From NCBI GenBank assembly GCA_017792365.1, contig CP051229.1:2170001-2234000 (forward strand): a DNA stretch of 64,000 nt, given 5' to 3'. Below the pieces are notes generated by a model. The model was not told the DNA's origin. It saw only the letters and a program-made list of their open reading frames with translations, and did no database searches. Origin of the DNA: Hyphomonas sp. (GTDB taxonomy: Bacteria; Pseudomonadota; Alphaproteobacteria; Caulobacterales; Hyphomonadaceae). The position numbers and the translations under genes were made by a program. Below, in pieces: positions 34,123 through 44,728 of this stretch; positions within the stretch are counted from its first letter, which is position 1, and each line of letters opens with the position of its first letter.

Positions 34123-37100
34123 ATGACATCGATCGACAAGTATCTTGAGACGCGCGAGCGTCTGATCGCCGCCAACGCCTACGATCCCGCGCACGAGCAT
34201 GACAGCTGCGGCGTAGGTCTCGTGGTGCAGATGGATGGTACGCCCCGTCGCGAGATCGTGGAGATGGGGATCCGTGCGCTGAAGGCCGTCTGGCACCGCG
34301 GCGCAGTCGACGCCGATGGCAAGACAGGCGATGGCGCCGGTATCCGGGTCGATGTTCCGCAGGAATTCTTCCGCGACCAGATCCGTGGTCTCGGCCACGA
34401 ACCGTCAGGCGACACGCCAATCTGCGTCGGCCAGATCTTCCTGCCCCGCACAGACCTCGGCGCTCAGGAGGCGGCCAGGACGATCATCGAGAATGAAGTC
34501 GTCCGGTTTGGCTTCTACATCTATGGCTGGCGCCAGCCACCGATCGACACGACGATCATCGGTCAGAAGGCCAACGCCACGCGTCCCGAAATCGAACAGA
34601 TCCTGTTCACCGACGCGCAGGGTCGCGACAAGCTTGAGCTTGAACGTGCGCTCTACGTCTGCCGCCGCCGCATCGAGAAGCGCGCCCGTCAGGCCGGCAT
34701 GTCCGAACTCTACGTGTGCTCGTTCTCCTCGAGCGCCCTCATCTACAAGGGCATGTTCCTCGCCGAGGACATCGACAATTTCTACCTCGACCTGAAGGAC
34801 CCGCGCTTCGTTTCGGCGGTGGCGATCTACCACCAGCGCTATTCCACCAACACTTTCCCCAATGGCGCCTCGCACAGCCATTCCGCATGCTCGCCCACAA
34901 TGGCGAGATCAACACCATCTCGGGCAACATCAACTGGATGAAGTCGCACGAGATCAAGATGGTCTCGAATTCGTTCGGCGAATACGGCGACGACGTCAAA
35001 CCCGTCGTCCTGCCTGGCGGCTCGGACTCTTCCGCTCTCGACAACGTCTTCGAACTACTGGTGCGGGCCGGACGGTCCGGACCGATGGCCAAAACACTGA
35101 TGGTCCCCGAGGCCTGGTCGACCAACGACAAGCTGACGCCGAAGAAACATCAGGCGCTGTATGCCTACGCGAACTCCGTCATGGAGCCGTGGGACGGCCC
35201 CGCCGCCCTCGCCTGCTTTGATGGACGCTGGGCCATCGCCGGCATGGACCGCAACGGCCTGCGGCCAATGCGCTACGCCCTGACGGAAGACGGCGTTCTC
35301 GCTGTCGGCTCTGAGGCCGGGATGTGCCCGCTGGAATCCGAAACCATCATCCGGAAGGGTCGCGTCGGTCCGGGCGGCATGATCGCCGTCGATATCGAAG
35401 AGGGCAAGTTCTACAGCCATCGCGAGATCATCGACAAACTGGCGGGAAAACACCCCTACCAGAAGTGGCTGAACAACGTTGTCGAACTCGAGCCCCGCAT
35501 CTCGAAAGGCGCGGAGACACGGCTGTTCAACGACCGTGACGAATTCCAGCGCCGCCAGCATGCCGCTGGCTTCACGATGGAAGACATCGAACTGATCCTC
35601 GCGCCGATGGCCGAGGACGGCAAGGAAGCGATCGGCTCGATGGGCGATGACAGCCCGTTGGCGGTTCTCTCGGACCACTACCGGCCGCTGTCGCACTTCT
35701 TCCGTCAGAACTTCGCGCAGGTCACCAACCCGCCGATCGATCCGCTGCGCGAAGAGCGGGTCATGTCGCTGCACACCCGCTTCAAGAACCTCGGCAACAT
35801 CCTCGCCGAAGACCAGACGCAGGCCAGCGTGTTCCTTCTGAACAGCCCGGTGCTGACCAACGGCATGCTCGAACGCACGCTTGCGGAAACCGGCGACAGC
35901 GTCGCGCAGATCGACTGCACCTTCACGCGACCGGACTCAGAAGCCCTGCCCGGCGAGGCGTTGCGCGCAGCCATCGAACGTATCCGCGAAGAAGCGCGTG
36001 TCGCTGTCTCTTCGGGACGCGGCCACATCGTGCTCTCTGATGAAAACCAGGACGACGAGAACATCGGCATCCCGATGATCCTCGCCGCCGGCGCGGTGCA
36101 CTCCCACTTGGTGAGCCACGGCCTGAGAACGTTCTGCTCGATCACGGTCCGCTCGGCCGAATGCCTCGACACACACTATTACGCCGTCCTGATCGGCGTC
36201 GGCGCGACATGCGTGAACGCCTATCTAGCGCAGGAAGCGCTTGCCGACCGGCATGCGCGCGGCCTGTTCGGCGACATGTCGCTCGCCGACGTTGTGGCCA
36301 ACTACAAGAAGTCGATCGAGGGCGGTCTGCTCAAGATCATGTCCAAGATGGGCATCTCGGTCATCGCGTCCTATCGCGGCGGCTATAACTTCGAGGCGCT
36401 CGGCCTCTCGCGCTCACTGGTCGCCGACTACTTCCCCGGCATGACGAGCCGGATTTCCGGCATTGGTCTCGCGGGTCTCGAACGCAAGGCCATGGAATTG
36501 CACGCCCGCGCCTGGGGCCAGAACGTCGCGATCCTGCCCATCGGCGGATACTATCGCCTGCGCACCAGCGGCGAGACGCATGCGCTGAATGGCGAGCTGA
36601 TCCACCTGCTGCAGGCCGCCTGCGACACCAACTCGTACGCCGCCTACCGCAAGTACGCCAAGCTGGTGAACGAGCGTCCCAAGGCGGTTCAGGTGCGGGA
36701 CCTTCTGGATTTCAGATCGGACATCACACCGGTCTCGCTTGATGACGTCCAGTCGGTGAACGAAATCCGCAAACGCTTCGTCACGCCGGGCATGTCCCTT
36801 GGCGCCCTTTCCCCGGAAGCCCATGGCGAACTCAACATCGCGATGAACCGGATCGGCGCAAAGTCTGTGTCTGGCGAAGGCGGAGAAGTGCGCGAGCGCT
36901 ACACCCCGCTGCCAAATGGCGACAACGCCAACTCGGCGATCAAGCAGGTGGCTTCCGGCCGCTTTGGCGTCACCGCAGAATACCTGAACCAGTGCCGCGA
37001 AATCGAGATCAAGGTCGCACAGGGTGCAAAGCCCGGCGAAGGCGGCCAGCTGCCGGGTTTCAAGGTGACGGAATTCATCGCCAAGAACCGGCACTCCACG

Positions 37101-38645
37101 CCCGGCGTGATGCTCATCTCGCCGCCGCCGCACCATGACATCTATTCGATCGAAGATCTCGCGCAGCTCATCTACGACCTCAAGCAGATCAACCCGAGCG
37201 TGCGGGTTTGCGTGAAGCTGGTGTCGCGCTCCGGCGTCGGAACGGTCGCCGCTGGCGTCGCCAAGGCCAAAGCCGACGTGATCCTGATCGCGGGCCACAA
37301 CGGAGGTACGGGCGCGAGCCCGCAGACTTCGATCAAGTATGCTGGCCTGCCGTGGGAAATCGGTCTGGCTGAAGCCCACCACGTCCTGACGCTGAACAAC
37401 CTGCGCGATCAGGTGACGCTGCGGACCGACGGCGGGCTGCGGACCGGGCGCGACATCGTCATGGCGGCGATGCTGGGCGCCGAGGAGTATGGCATCGGCA
37501 CGGCGTCTCTCCTGGCCATGGGGTGCATCATGGTCCGGCAGTGCCACGCCAATACCTGCCCCGTTGGCGTCTGCACGCAGGACGAGCGCCTGCGCGCCAA
37601 GTTCACAGGCAGCGCCGACAAGGTCGTGAACCTGATGACCTTCATCGCCGAAGAGGTTCGCGACATCCTCGCGGAGCTTGGCTTCACGCGGCTGGACGAA
37701 GTCATCGGCCGCACGGACCTGCTCGCGCAGGTCTCGCGCGGCTCGGAGATGCTGGACGACCTCGATCTCTCTCCCCTGCTCGTCCGCGCCGATGCGGATG
37801 CGCGCGTCGAGTACAAGCCGACGCTCCGCAATGCGGTGCCCGATGCGCTGGATGAGTTCATCCTGCGCGACGCCGCCGCCTTCTTCGAGCGCGGTGAGAA
37901 GATGCAGCTCGACTACCATGTGCGAACAACGGCGCGCAATCGGCACCCGCGCATCGTCCCATATCGTTCGCAAGTTCGGCATGGACGGTCTGCCAGAAGA
38001 CCGGCTCTGGGTGACCCTTGAGGGGTCCGCAGGGCAGTCGCTTGGCGCGTGGGGCGTGAAGGGGCTGACACTTGAGGTGATCGGCGACGCCAACGATTAT
38101 GTCGGCAAGGGTCTTTCCGGCGCGACGGTCATTCTGCGTCCGCCGTCTGTCGCGCGCTTTGAGAGCGACGAGAACACGATCATCGGCAACACGGTCCTCT
38201 ATGGCGCAACCTCCGGCAAACTTTTCGCCGCGGGCCAGGCGGGCGAGCGATTTGCGGTGCGCAACTCAGGCGCCTCTGCGGTGGTTGAAGGGTGTGGCTC
38301 GAACGGGTGTGAGTACATGACCGGCGGCACCATCGTGATCCTCGGAGAAATCGCGGAAAACTTCGGAGCGGGCATGACCGGGGGCATGGCCTACGTCTAC
38401 GACCCGGAAGGACGTTTCGACCTGATGGTCAATCCTGACAGTCTCGTCTGGCAGCCGATCTCCAACCCGCACTGGGAAGCCCAGCTGAGGAACATGATCG
38501 AAGGCATGTCCATCGCACAGGCTCGATCCACGCCAAGACGATCCTGAGCAACTGGGAGCTCGAGCTGAAGAACTTCGTGCAGGTGGTGCCGAAGGAAGTG
38601 CTCTCCCGGCTCGAGGTTCCGCTGGAGGCGGTCGCCGCCGAATAG
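34123..38645 (+). CDS. gltB: glutamate synthase large subunit, frameshifted
   Basis: Makes glutamate from 2-oxoglutarate and glutamine. The mature N-terminal Cys nucleophile is in HEHDSCGVGLVVQ. The gene is spread over three frames: break 1 at 34857-34860 (one C missing before QWRLAQPFRMLAHNGEINT), break 2 at about 37925-37945 (two bases missing before IGTRASSHIVRKFG), break 3 at 38501 (one A missing before RHVHRTGSIHAKTIL). Adding these four bases gives 1508 aa, the family length. FMN-domain and Fe-S motifs (CIMVRQCHANTCPVGVCTQD, GHNGGTGASP) and the C-terminal GXGXG repeat domain are intact. Forms a gltDB operon in D-B order. Confidence 0.93.
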
Positions 38646-38657
38646 GCGCGCGACGCC

Positions 38658-39014
38658 TCAGGACTGCCGGAACGGCGACTTGACGTAGTAGACGGGCGCG
38701 CCCTCGCGCTCGGCCTCTTCGATCCTGCGCGCAGTCTCGCTCTGCGGAGCCGACTGCGCCTGGAAGCTGTCGCTGACGCCGCTGGGCATCGATCCGAACG
38801 CCTGGGCTTCGTCCTTCGGCACGATCTCGAAACCGAGGAAGTACAACAGTCCCAGGAACCCCGCCCCGGTCAGTGCGGTCGTCATCAGCATCTGTGCGAG
38901 GAACCGCATGATCACGCCCTTGAATACGATCGCCGCCGTGATCGCGCTGACGGCGCCGCCGCCGAGGCCGGCTGCGGACGCCACTGCCGCCAGATCGAAG
39001 CTCTCACCAAACAT
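38658..39014 (-). CDS. uncharacterised small membrane protein
   Basis: 118 aa from ATG 39014, which has GGAGGAA upstream. Two hydrophobic stretches (VASAAGLGGGAVSAITAAIV and LMTTALTGAGFLGLLYFLGF) are followed by a polar, Glu/Ser/Gln-rich tail ending in APVYYVKSPFRQS. I do not recognise the family. It stands between gltB (convergent, 12 bp apart) and queG (divergent, 101 bp). Confidence 0.65.
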   Translation of the reverse strand: MFGESFDLAAVASAAGLGGGAVSAITAAIVFKGVIMRFLAQMLMTTALTGAGFLGLLYFLGFEIVPKDEAQAFGSMPSGVSDSFQAQSAPQSETARRIEEAEREGAPVYYVKSPFRQS

Positions 39015-39115
39015 CGCATTTCCTCCACCGTGGGACAGTTTTCCTGACACTAGACGATCAGAAGGTCTGCGTTAACTCTCGTGGTGCGCATCAGTATCGC
39101 CCTGCCGGAGCCGTC

Positions 39116-40246
39116 GTGAGCAGCCTGGAAGACAGCATCAAGGAAGCAGCCCGTGCGCACGGCTTCGATGTCGTACGGATTGCCTCCGTCAGCGAGCCAT
39201 GGTCAGCCGCCGATCATCTGGCGCGCTTTGTCGAGGCTGGCTGGCACGGCGACATGCAGTGGCTCGCCGATACGCTGGAGCGCCGCCGCCATCCCCGACA
39301 GATGTGGCCTGACGCTAAGTCAGCGATCGTGCTCGCGCTGAATTACGGGCCGGATCACGACCCGATGGAAGGGCTTCAGCGAAAGCATGAGGGACTGATC
39401 TCAGCCTACGCAAAGAACGCCGACTACCACCACGTCATCAAGAAACGCCTCAAGCTCGTCGCAGGGGCCCTTGCCGATGGGGAAGGCGCGCAGGTCAAGG
39501 TCTTCGTCGACACGGCGCCGCTGATGGAGAAGCCGCTCGCAGAACGCGCCGGCGTCGGCTGGCAAGGCAAGCACACAAATCTCGTGTCGAGATCCCATGG
39601 CTCCTGGTTGTTTCTGGGCGTGATCCTCACCGATGCGGAGCTCGAAGCGGACGCGGCCGAAGCCGATCATTGCGGCGCCTGCCGCGCCTGCCTCGACGTC
39701 TGCCCGACGAACGCCTTTCCGGCGCCCTACAAGCTCGACGCGCGACGGTGCATCTCCTACCTCACCATCGAGCTGAAGGGACCGATACCGCGGGAGTTCC
39801 GCCGCGCGATCGGCAACCGCATCTATGGTTGCGATGACTGCCTTGCCGTCTGCCCGTGGAACAAGTTTGCGCAGACGGCCCGGGAGGCCGCCTTTCACCC
39901 GCGTCCCGAGTTAAGCCATCCACAGCTTTCCGATCTGGCGCAGCTGGACGATGCGACCTTCCGTCAGGTCTTTGCGGGCTCGCCGATCAAGCGGATCGGG
40001 CGTGACCGCTTTGTTCGAAATGTGATGACTGCAATTGGCAATTCGGGGACGACCGGGCTGGCGGAAACGTGTATTCAGCGACTCGACGATCCGTCGGCGC
40101 TGGTGCGCGGCGCAGCGGTCTGGGCCTTGGGCGTCCTCTCGCCCCTGACATTCGAAAGCGAGCGCGCTGCGCGCCGACCTGACGAAACCGACGTCCAAGT
40201 GTGTGAGGAGTGGGATGCTGGACCAGAAAACGGAACCACCATCTGA
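39116..40246 (+). CDS. queG: epoxyqueuosine reductase
   Basis: 376 aa. Last step of queuosine tRNA modification, cobalamin and 4Fe-4S dependent. Contains the two ferredoxin-like clusters CGACRACLDVCPTNAF and CDDCLAVCPWNKFA, and the N-terminal blocks WHGDMQWLADTLERR, AIVLALNYGPDHDP and VDTAPLMEKPLAERAGVGW. The C-terminus has a HEAT-like segment (ALVRGAAVWALGVLSP). Start is GTG at 39116 with GGAG in front; no better ATG. Overlaps mtgA by 32 bp. Confidence 0.95.
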   Translation: MSSLEDSIKEAARAHGFDVVRIASVSEPWSAADHLARFVEAGWHGDMQWLADTLERRRHPRQMWPDAKSAIVLALNYGPDHDPMEGLQRKHEGLISAYAKNADYHHVIKKRLKLVAGALADGEGAQVKVFVDTAPLMEKPLAERAGVGWQGKHTNLVSRSHGSWLFLGVILTDAELEADAAEADHCGACRACLDVCPTNAFPAPYKLDARRCISYLTIELKGPIPREFRRAIGNRIYGCDDCLAVCPWNKFAQTAREAAFHPRPELSHPQLSDLAQLDDATFRQVFAGSPIKRIGRDRFVRNVMTAIGNSGTTGLAETCIQRLDDPSALVRGAAVWALGVLSPLTFESERAARRPDETDVQVCEEWDAGPENGTTI

Positions 40247-41087
40247 CCTGGAGCCATCAGCGCGCGAGGCCGCTCACCAACCCGACGATGACACCCCGCC
40301 ATGGGAAGGCCAAGGCGCCGCTTCCAGCGGCGGCGGCGCACTGGGTCGTTTCAGGGCCGGGGTCGCCGATCCCAATGCCGGCGGCCGTCGGCCGCCGCCG
40401 ATCTGGCGCCGCCTTCTTGTCCTTCTGATCCAGGCGACCTTGCTGATCGGCGTCGCGTTCAGCGTGCTCAGCGTCCTTGCCGTCTTCATATTCGGATGGA
40501 CCGGAACGCCGCCGACCATAACCATGACCCAGCGCGCAATGGCCGGCATGGACGTCCAGAGAGAGTGGACGCCGCTGAAGGACGTCTCCCCGCATCTGGT
40601 GCGCGCGGTCATCGCCGCAGAGGACCAGCGCTTCTGCACCCACAACGGTTTTGACGTCGTCGAGATCCGCCGCGCGATCGAGGCGGCGGAGCGCGGCCGC
40701 AACCTGCGCGGCGCCTCCACCATCACCCAGCAGACCGCGAAGAACGTCTACCTCTTCAATGGCGGCGGGTTTGTCCGCAAGGGCATCGAGGCGTGGTTCA
40801 CGGTGCTGACCGAGTTCATGTGGTCCAAGCCCCGCATCATGGAGACCTACCTCAACGTTGCCGAGTGGGGCGATGGTCTGTTCGGCGCGGAAGCCGCGGC
40901 GCAGGCGCGCTTCGGCGTGTCGGCCAAGGACCTGACGCCGACTCAGGCAGCCTTGATGGCGGCGGTGCTGCCAAGCCCGCACCGCTGGCGGATTGACGGC
41001 TCGTATGCGCAGGGCCGGGCCGGACAGATCCGGACGCTGATGGGTGTGGTGCGGCGGGACGGCCTGGACGCGTGCGTCGTCAGCTAG
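40215..41087 (+). CDS. mtgA: monofunctional biosynthetic peptidoglycan transglycosylase
   Basis: 290 aa, family 51 glycosyltransferase. A ~65-residue Pro/Gly-rich cytoplasmic N-terminus precedes one membrane anchor (LLVLLIQATLLIGVAFSVLS). Catalytic motifs: VIAAEDQRFCTHNGFD with the general-base Glu, GASTITQQTAKNVYLF, and WSKPRIMETYLNVAEWG. It polymerises lipid II. The start ATG 40215 has AGGAG upstream and lies within the end of queG. Stop shares CTAG with the convergent TPR gene. Confidence 0.95.
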   Translation: MLDQKTEPPSDLEPSAREAAHQPDDDTPPWEGQGAASSGGGALGRFRAGVADPNAGGRRPPPIWRRLLVLLIQATLLIGVAFSVLSVLAVFIFGWTGTPPTITMTQRAMAGMDVQREWTPLKDVSPHLVRAVIAAEDQRFCTHNGFDVVEIRRAIEAAERGRNLRGASTITQQTAKNVYLFNGGGFVRKGIEAWFTVLTEFMWSKPRIMETYLNVAEWGDGLFGAEAAAQARFGVSAKDLTPTQAALMAAVLPSPHRWRIDGSYAQGRAGQIRTLMGVVRRDGLDACVVS

Positions 41088-41776
41088 TCGGCGACGGGAT
41101 CGGGCAAGCCTTCGCGATGCATCGCCTCGCGGATGTCGCCACGAAGGACGACCGCATCGACGCTGGCGGGATCCAGACCCAGCGCGGCCTGCACATCCGC
41201 CCACGCATCTGACAGCCGGCCCATCTCCAGGAGCGCGCGACCGCGCAGCGTCAGCGCTTCGGCGTCTCCGGTGGACAGCTCGATGGCTTCGTCGAAGGCT
41301 TTGCCGGCCTGCTCCCAATCCTTGTTGAGGAGATGGGCGCGGCCGATGTCCTTGCGCAGTTCGGCGTCCCGCGGCGCGAGCTTGAGCGCATTTCCGAACG
41401 CAACGAGGGCGGCGTCGGGGGCGGCGGCGAGGAGCCATGCATTGCCCGCCTGCGTCAGGTAGACCCGCCGGGCGTCGAGGCTGCCGCCATCATCGGCGTT
41501 TGCGAGTTCTTCGAGACGGATCGCGCCTTCGGCGTACTGTTCCAGCCCGATCAGCGCGAGCGCGGTGCAGTAGCGGGCCTGATAGGGCGCGCCAAAGTTG
41601 AGCCACGCCAGCGCATCCTCGTAGGCTTCCTCGGCGTCGGTATCGATCTTGGCGATACATGCATTCAACCGCGCCTGCGGCGACTGGGTCTGCGCGAGGG
41701 CGGGTGCAGACGCCAGCGTCAACGCGACAAGACTGAGGACGACCAAACGTTTCTTCACGACGGGGCCTGACTTCAC
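41084..41776 (-). CDS. exported TPR-repeat protein
   Basis: 230 aa. A Sec signal peptide (VVLSLVALTLASAPALAQ) precedes several tetratricopeptide units, for example AYEDALAWLNFGAPYQARYC, DAALVAFGNALKLAPRDAEL, WEQAGKAFDEAIELSTGDAE and AWADVQAALGLDPAS. Such periplasmic TPR proteins are protein-interaction scaffolds; no partner can be inferred. Convergent with mtgA, divergent from the SDR gene. Confidence 0.85.
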   Translation of the reverse strand: MKSGPVVKKRLVVLSLVALTLASAPALAQTQSPQARLNACIAKIDTDAEEAYEDALAWLNFGAPYQARYCTALALIGLEQYAEGAIRLEELANADDGGSLDARRVYLTQAGNAWLLAAAPDAALVAFGNALKLAPRDAELRKDIGRAHLLNKDWEQAGKAFDEAIELSTGDAEALTLRGRALLEMGRLSDAWADVQAALGLDPASVDAVVLRGDIREAMHREGLPDPVAD

Positions 41777-41839
41777 GGGTTTGGCAAGCGGCGCGCGTGC
41801 GCCTACACGGACGGACTACACGAGTTGACGGCAGGCGCC

Positions 41840-42682
41840 ATGGCCCAGTTGCAGTTGCAGGCATTCGGATGCGGCTATGTCGCCAGCGAGCTGGCGCGCC
41901 AGATCATTCAGACCGGCGGGGCCGCGACCGGCACGACGCGATCCGCCGAGGGGGCGGCGCGGCTTGAAACATCCGGGATCAAACCTGTGATCTGGCCCGG
42001 TCCGGACGCCGCCCTGCCCCAAAATGGAAGCGCATGGCTGATTTCTGTTCCGCCGGGCGATGAAGGCTGCCCGGTGTTCGAGGCTTTCGGCGAGCATGCC
42101 GGCAATGCGTCATGGGTTGGATATCTTTCGACAACCGGGGTTTATGGCGACCTTGATGGCGGATGGGCCTTCGAGGACACGCCGAGGCGCCCCCAGAGCG
42201 TCGAAGCGCAGCGCCGCATGATTGCCGAGGACCAGTGGCTGGGCGCCGGCGCACACGTCTTCCGTCTGCCGGGCATCTATGGTCCGGGCCGCTCCCAGCT
42301 GGAGCGGGTTCAGGCGCCCAATGCGCGCCGGATCATCAAGCCGGGCCAGGTGTTTTCGCGGGCCCATCGTGACGACATCGTCAGCGCGCTGCGCGCCTCG
42401 ATCAGCAGGCCGCGGCCCGGAGCGGCCTACAACGTCTGCGACGACGAGCCTGCGCCGGCGGACGAGGTGCTGGTCCATGCAGCCAGGCTTCTCGGCATTG
42501 CTCCGCCGCCGGCCGTCGCCTTCGAGGACGCCAACCTCTCGTCTGCCGCGCAGCGCTTCTACGCCGAGTGCAAGCGGGTCTCGAACGCGCTGGCGAAAGC
42601 CGAACTCGGGTGGCGGCCCGCCTACCCCACCTACCGCGAAGGGTTGCGGGCGTGCCTTCAGGCGGACGCCGCATCCAGCTGA
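41840..42682 (+). CDS. NAD(P)-dependent epimerase/dehydratase-like protein (YeeZ type)
   Basis: 280 aa. Extended SDR fold with the nucleotide motif FGCGYVASELARQII near the N-terminus, YLSTTGVYGDLDGGW, VFRLPGIYGPGRSQ, RAHRDDIVSAL and YNVCDDEPAPADEV. The catalytic Tyr is in the GVYG block. Function of this subfamily is not defined. ATG 41840 is used; the frame continues 5 codons upstream to a TTG. Its 3' end overlaps the convergent hydrolase by 25 bp. Confidence 0.82.
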   Translation: MAQLQLQAFGCGYVASELARQIIQTGGAATGTTRSAEGAARLETSGIKPVIWPGPDAALPQNGSAWLISVPPGDEGCPVFEAFGEHAGNASWVGYLSTTGVYGDLDGGWAFEDTPRRPQSVEAQRRMIAEDQWLGAGAHVFRLPGIYGPGRSQLERVQAPNARRIIKPGQVFSRAHRDDIVSALRASISRPRPGAAYNVCDDEPAPADEVLVHAARLLGIAPPPAVAFEDANLSSAAQRFYAECKRVSNALAKAELGWRPAYPTYREGLRACLQADAASS

Positions 42683-43430
42683 TCGGCCAGCGCCAGCGTT
42701 TCACGCATCAACCGGTCGATATCCTCGGCGCGGGACAGCCGGTGATCGCCATCCTTGATGAGCGTCCACACGACATCCGCCGATGAGAGCTTGTCGACCA
42801 GTTGGCGCGAGTGATCCGGCGGGACATCCGTATCGAGCGCGCCGTGCAGTATGCGAACCGGACCGTCGAATGAAATCTGGTCATCGAGGATCGACCACTT
42901 GGCGCCATCTTCAATCAGACTGAGCGTGATTGGATAACCGGCTTCGTTGTAGGGCGACGGGCGCGTCCATGAACCCTCTTCAAGAATCTGGCGCTTCTCG
43001 GCCTCGCCGAAGCGCGCCCACATGAGTTTCTCCGTGAAGTCCGGCGCCGGAGCGATCAGCACGAGGCCCGGCACACGTTGCGGCCGCGCCAGCGCGCACA
43101 GGAGTGAAATCCAGCCGCCCATCGATGAACCGACAAGGAGCTGAGGGCCCTGAGTCAGCTCATCGAGAACCGCCAGAGAGTCAGCGCGCCAGGCGCTGAT
43201 CGTGCCGTCTGCGAACTTGCCGTCGCTTTCTCCGTGACCGGAATAGTCGAAGCGAACGAAGCCGCGCCTGTCGGCTTCTGCGGCGCTGTGCAGGGCGGAG
43301 GCCTTTTCCCCTGCACGGAATGAAACCCGCCCAGCCACACGATGCCGACTCGCCTGGGGTCGCCAAGGCTCTGACGATAGGCAAGTTTTCCGTTGCTCGT
43401 GCTGAGAAATTCCGTCTTGTCGAGCGGCAT
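42658..43430 (-). CDS. alpha/beta hydrolase, frameshifted in the N-terminal part
   Basis: Begins at ATG 43430 (MPLDKTEFLSTSNGKLAYRQ, WLGGFHS), then loses frame at the CCCC run 43308-43311 (one base missing); the remainder reads EKASALHSAAEADRRGFVRF, DYSGHGESDGKFADGT, the nucleophile elbow LVGSSMGGWISLLCALA, and the Asp/His pair in HGALDTDVPPDHS and GDHRLSRAEDI. Reconstructed length 257 aa. Similar to palmitoyl/acyl-thioesterase-like (ABHD10-type) hydrolases, by analogy only. The substrate is unknown. Confidence 0.85.
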
Positions 43431-43561
43431 CTGCGTGCTCCGGGGCTTTGCGGCGTCTGTATTACACATTATCAGCGTGGCATGCTCATGCCGGGTGATG
43501 AATCGGCTTTCGCGGGCGCCATTCGGGGTGAGCTGAGGGTTGAGTCCGGTCGGAAGGATGC

Positions 43562-44728
43562 ATGGGACTATCGGGAGCAACCATCCTTCAGGTCATTCCT
43601 GAGTTGTCGGCCGGCGGCGCCGAGCGCACGGCGATTGAAGTGGCTGCAGCATTGAAGCAGGCCGGCGCCTCCGCGCTGGTAGCGAGCGAGGGCGGACGCC
43701 TGGAAGGCCAGCTGGCGGATGCCGGCGGCGAGCTGGTTCGCATCGCGAAGCTCGGCTCGAAGAATCCGCTCGATCTGCGCGCCAACGCCAGGACGCTCGC
43801 CGCGATCATCCGGGACCGCAAGGTCAATCTGGTGCACGCGCGGTCGCGTGCGCCGGCATGGAGCGCCATGTGGGCGGCGCGCCAGGAACATGTGCCCTTC
43901 GTGACCACCTATCACGGCATCTACTCCGGACGCGGACGGCTGAAGATCGCCTACAACTCCATCATGGCGCGCGGCGATGTGGTGATCGCCAATTCCGACT
44001 TCACCGCCGACCATGTCCGCAAGCTTCATCCCGGCAAGGCGCGGAAGATTATCACCATCCCCCGAGGCGTGGATATTTCGGCATTTTCGGCGGACGCCGT
44101 TTCGCCGGAGCGGATGGATCGCGTGCGTCGCAACTGGGGGCGCGATCCGGCATCGGCTGACAAACTGATCGTGCTGCCGGCGAGGCTGACCAGCTGGAAA
44201 GGCCATCGCGAAGCCGTCGAGGCCGCGGCGCGGCTTGGTAAATGGGAACTACCTGCGTGGCGCATGGTTTTTGTCGGTGACGCACAGGGGCGTGAACGCT
44301 ATCAGTCAGAATTGCAGGAGCTGATCCGGACCAATGGCCTTTCAGACCGCATATCCATCGTCGGCCATTGCGACGACATGCCGGCAGCCTTGATGCTGGC
44401 GGATATCGTGATCGCACCATCGAACCGTGCGGAGGCGTTTGGACGGGTCGCTGCTGAAGCTGGCGCGATGGGGCGCGTGGTCGTGGGTTCGGACCTCGGC
44501 GGACAGCGAGAAGTGATCCGGCACGGGGAGACGGGCATCTTGATCGAGCCAGGCAAAGTCGAAGAACTCGCCGATGCGATCGCGGATTTGCTGATCCGGC
44601 CGGCGGACGCCATCGCTGCGATGGGTGAAGCCGCCATGGCCAGGATCCGCCAGTCGTACACCACCGAGGCGCTGCAGCGGGCGACGCTGGCGGCCTATGA
44701 AGAATTGCTGGAACCGGTGAATGCCTGA
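43562..44728 (+). CDS. glycosyltransferase family 4 (GT-B fold)
   Basis: 388 aa. N-terminal acceptor domain starts ATILQVIPELSAGGAERTA; C-terminal nucleotide-sugar domain carries PARLTSWKGHREAVEAA, IVGHCDDMPAALMLADI and the E-x7-E type motif RAEAFGRVAAEAGAMGR with GETGILIEPG. Likely builds lipopolysaccharide core or other surface glycan. Overlaps the next glycosyltransferase gene by 8 bp, so the two probably act on the same glycan. Confidence 0.9.
   Translation: MGLSGATILQVIPELSAGGAERTAIEVAAALKQAGASALVASEGGRLEGQLADAGGELVRIAKLGSKNPLDLRANARTLAAIIRDRKVNLVHARSRAPAWSAMWAARQEHVPFVTTYHGIYSGRGRLKIAYNSIMARGDVVIANSDFTADHVRKLHPGKARKIITIPRGVDISAFSADAVSPERMDRVRRNWGRDPASADKLIVLPARLTSWKGHREAVEAAARLGKWELPAWRMVFVGDAQGRERYQSELQELIRTNGLSDRISIVGHCDDMPAALMLADIVIAPSNRAEAFGRVAAEAGAMGRVVVGSDLGGQREVIRHGETGILIEPGKVEELADAIADLLIRPADAIAAMGEAAMARIRQSYTTEALQRATLAAYEELLEPVNA

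Noticed and set aside
36414-38093. 559-codon open frame on the minus strand over gltB
   Set aside because: Antisense shadow of gltB with Asp/Arg/Val-biased composition.
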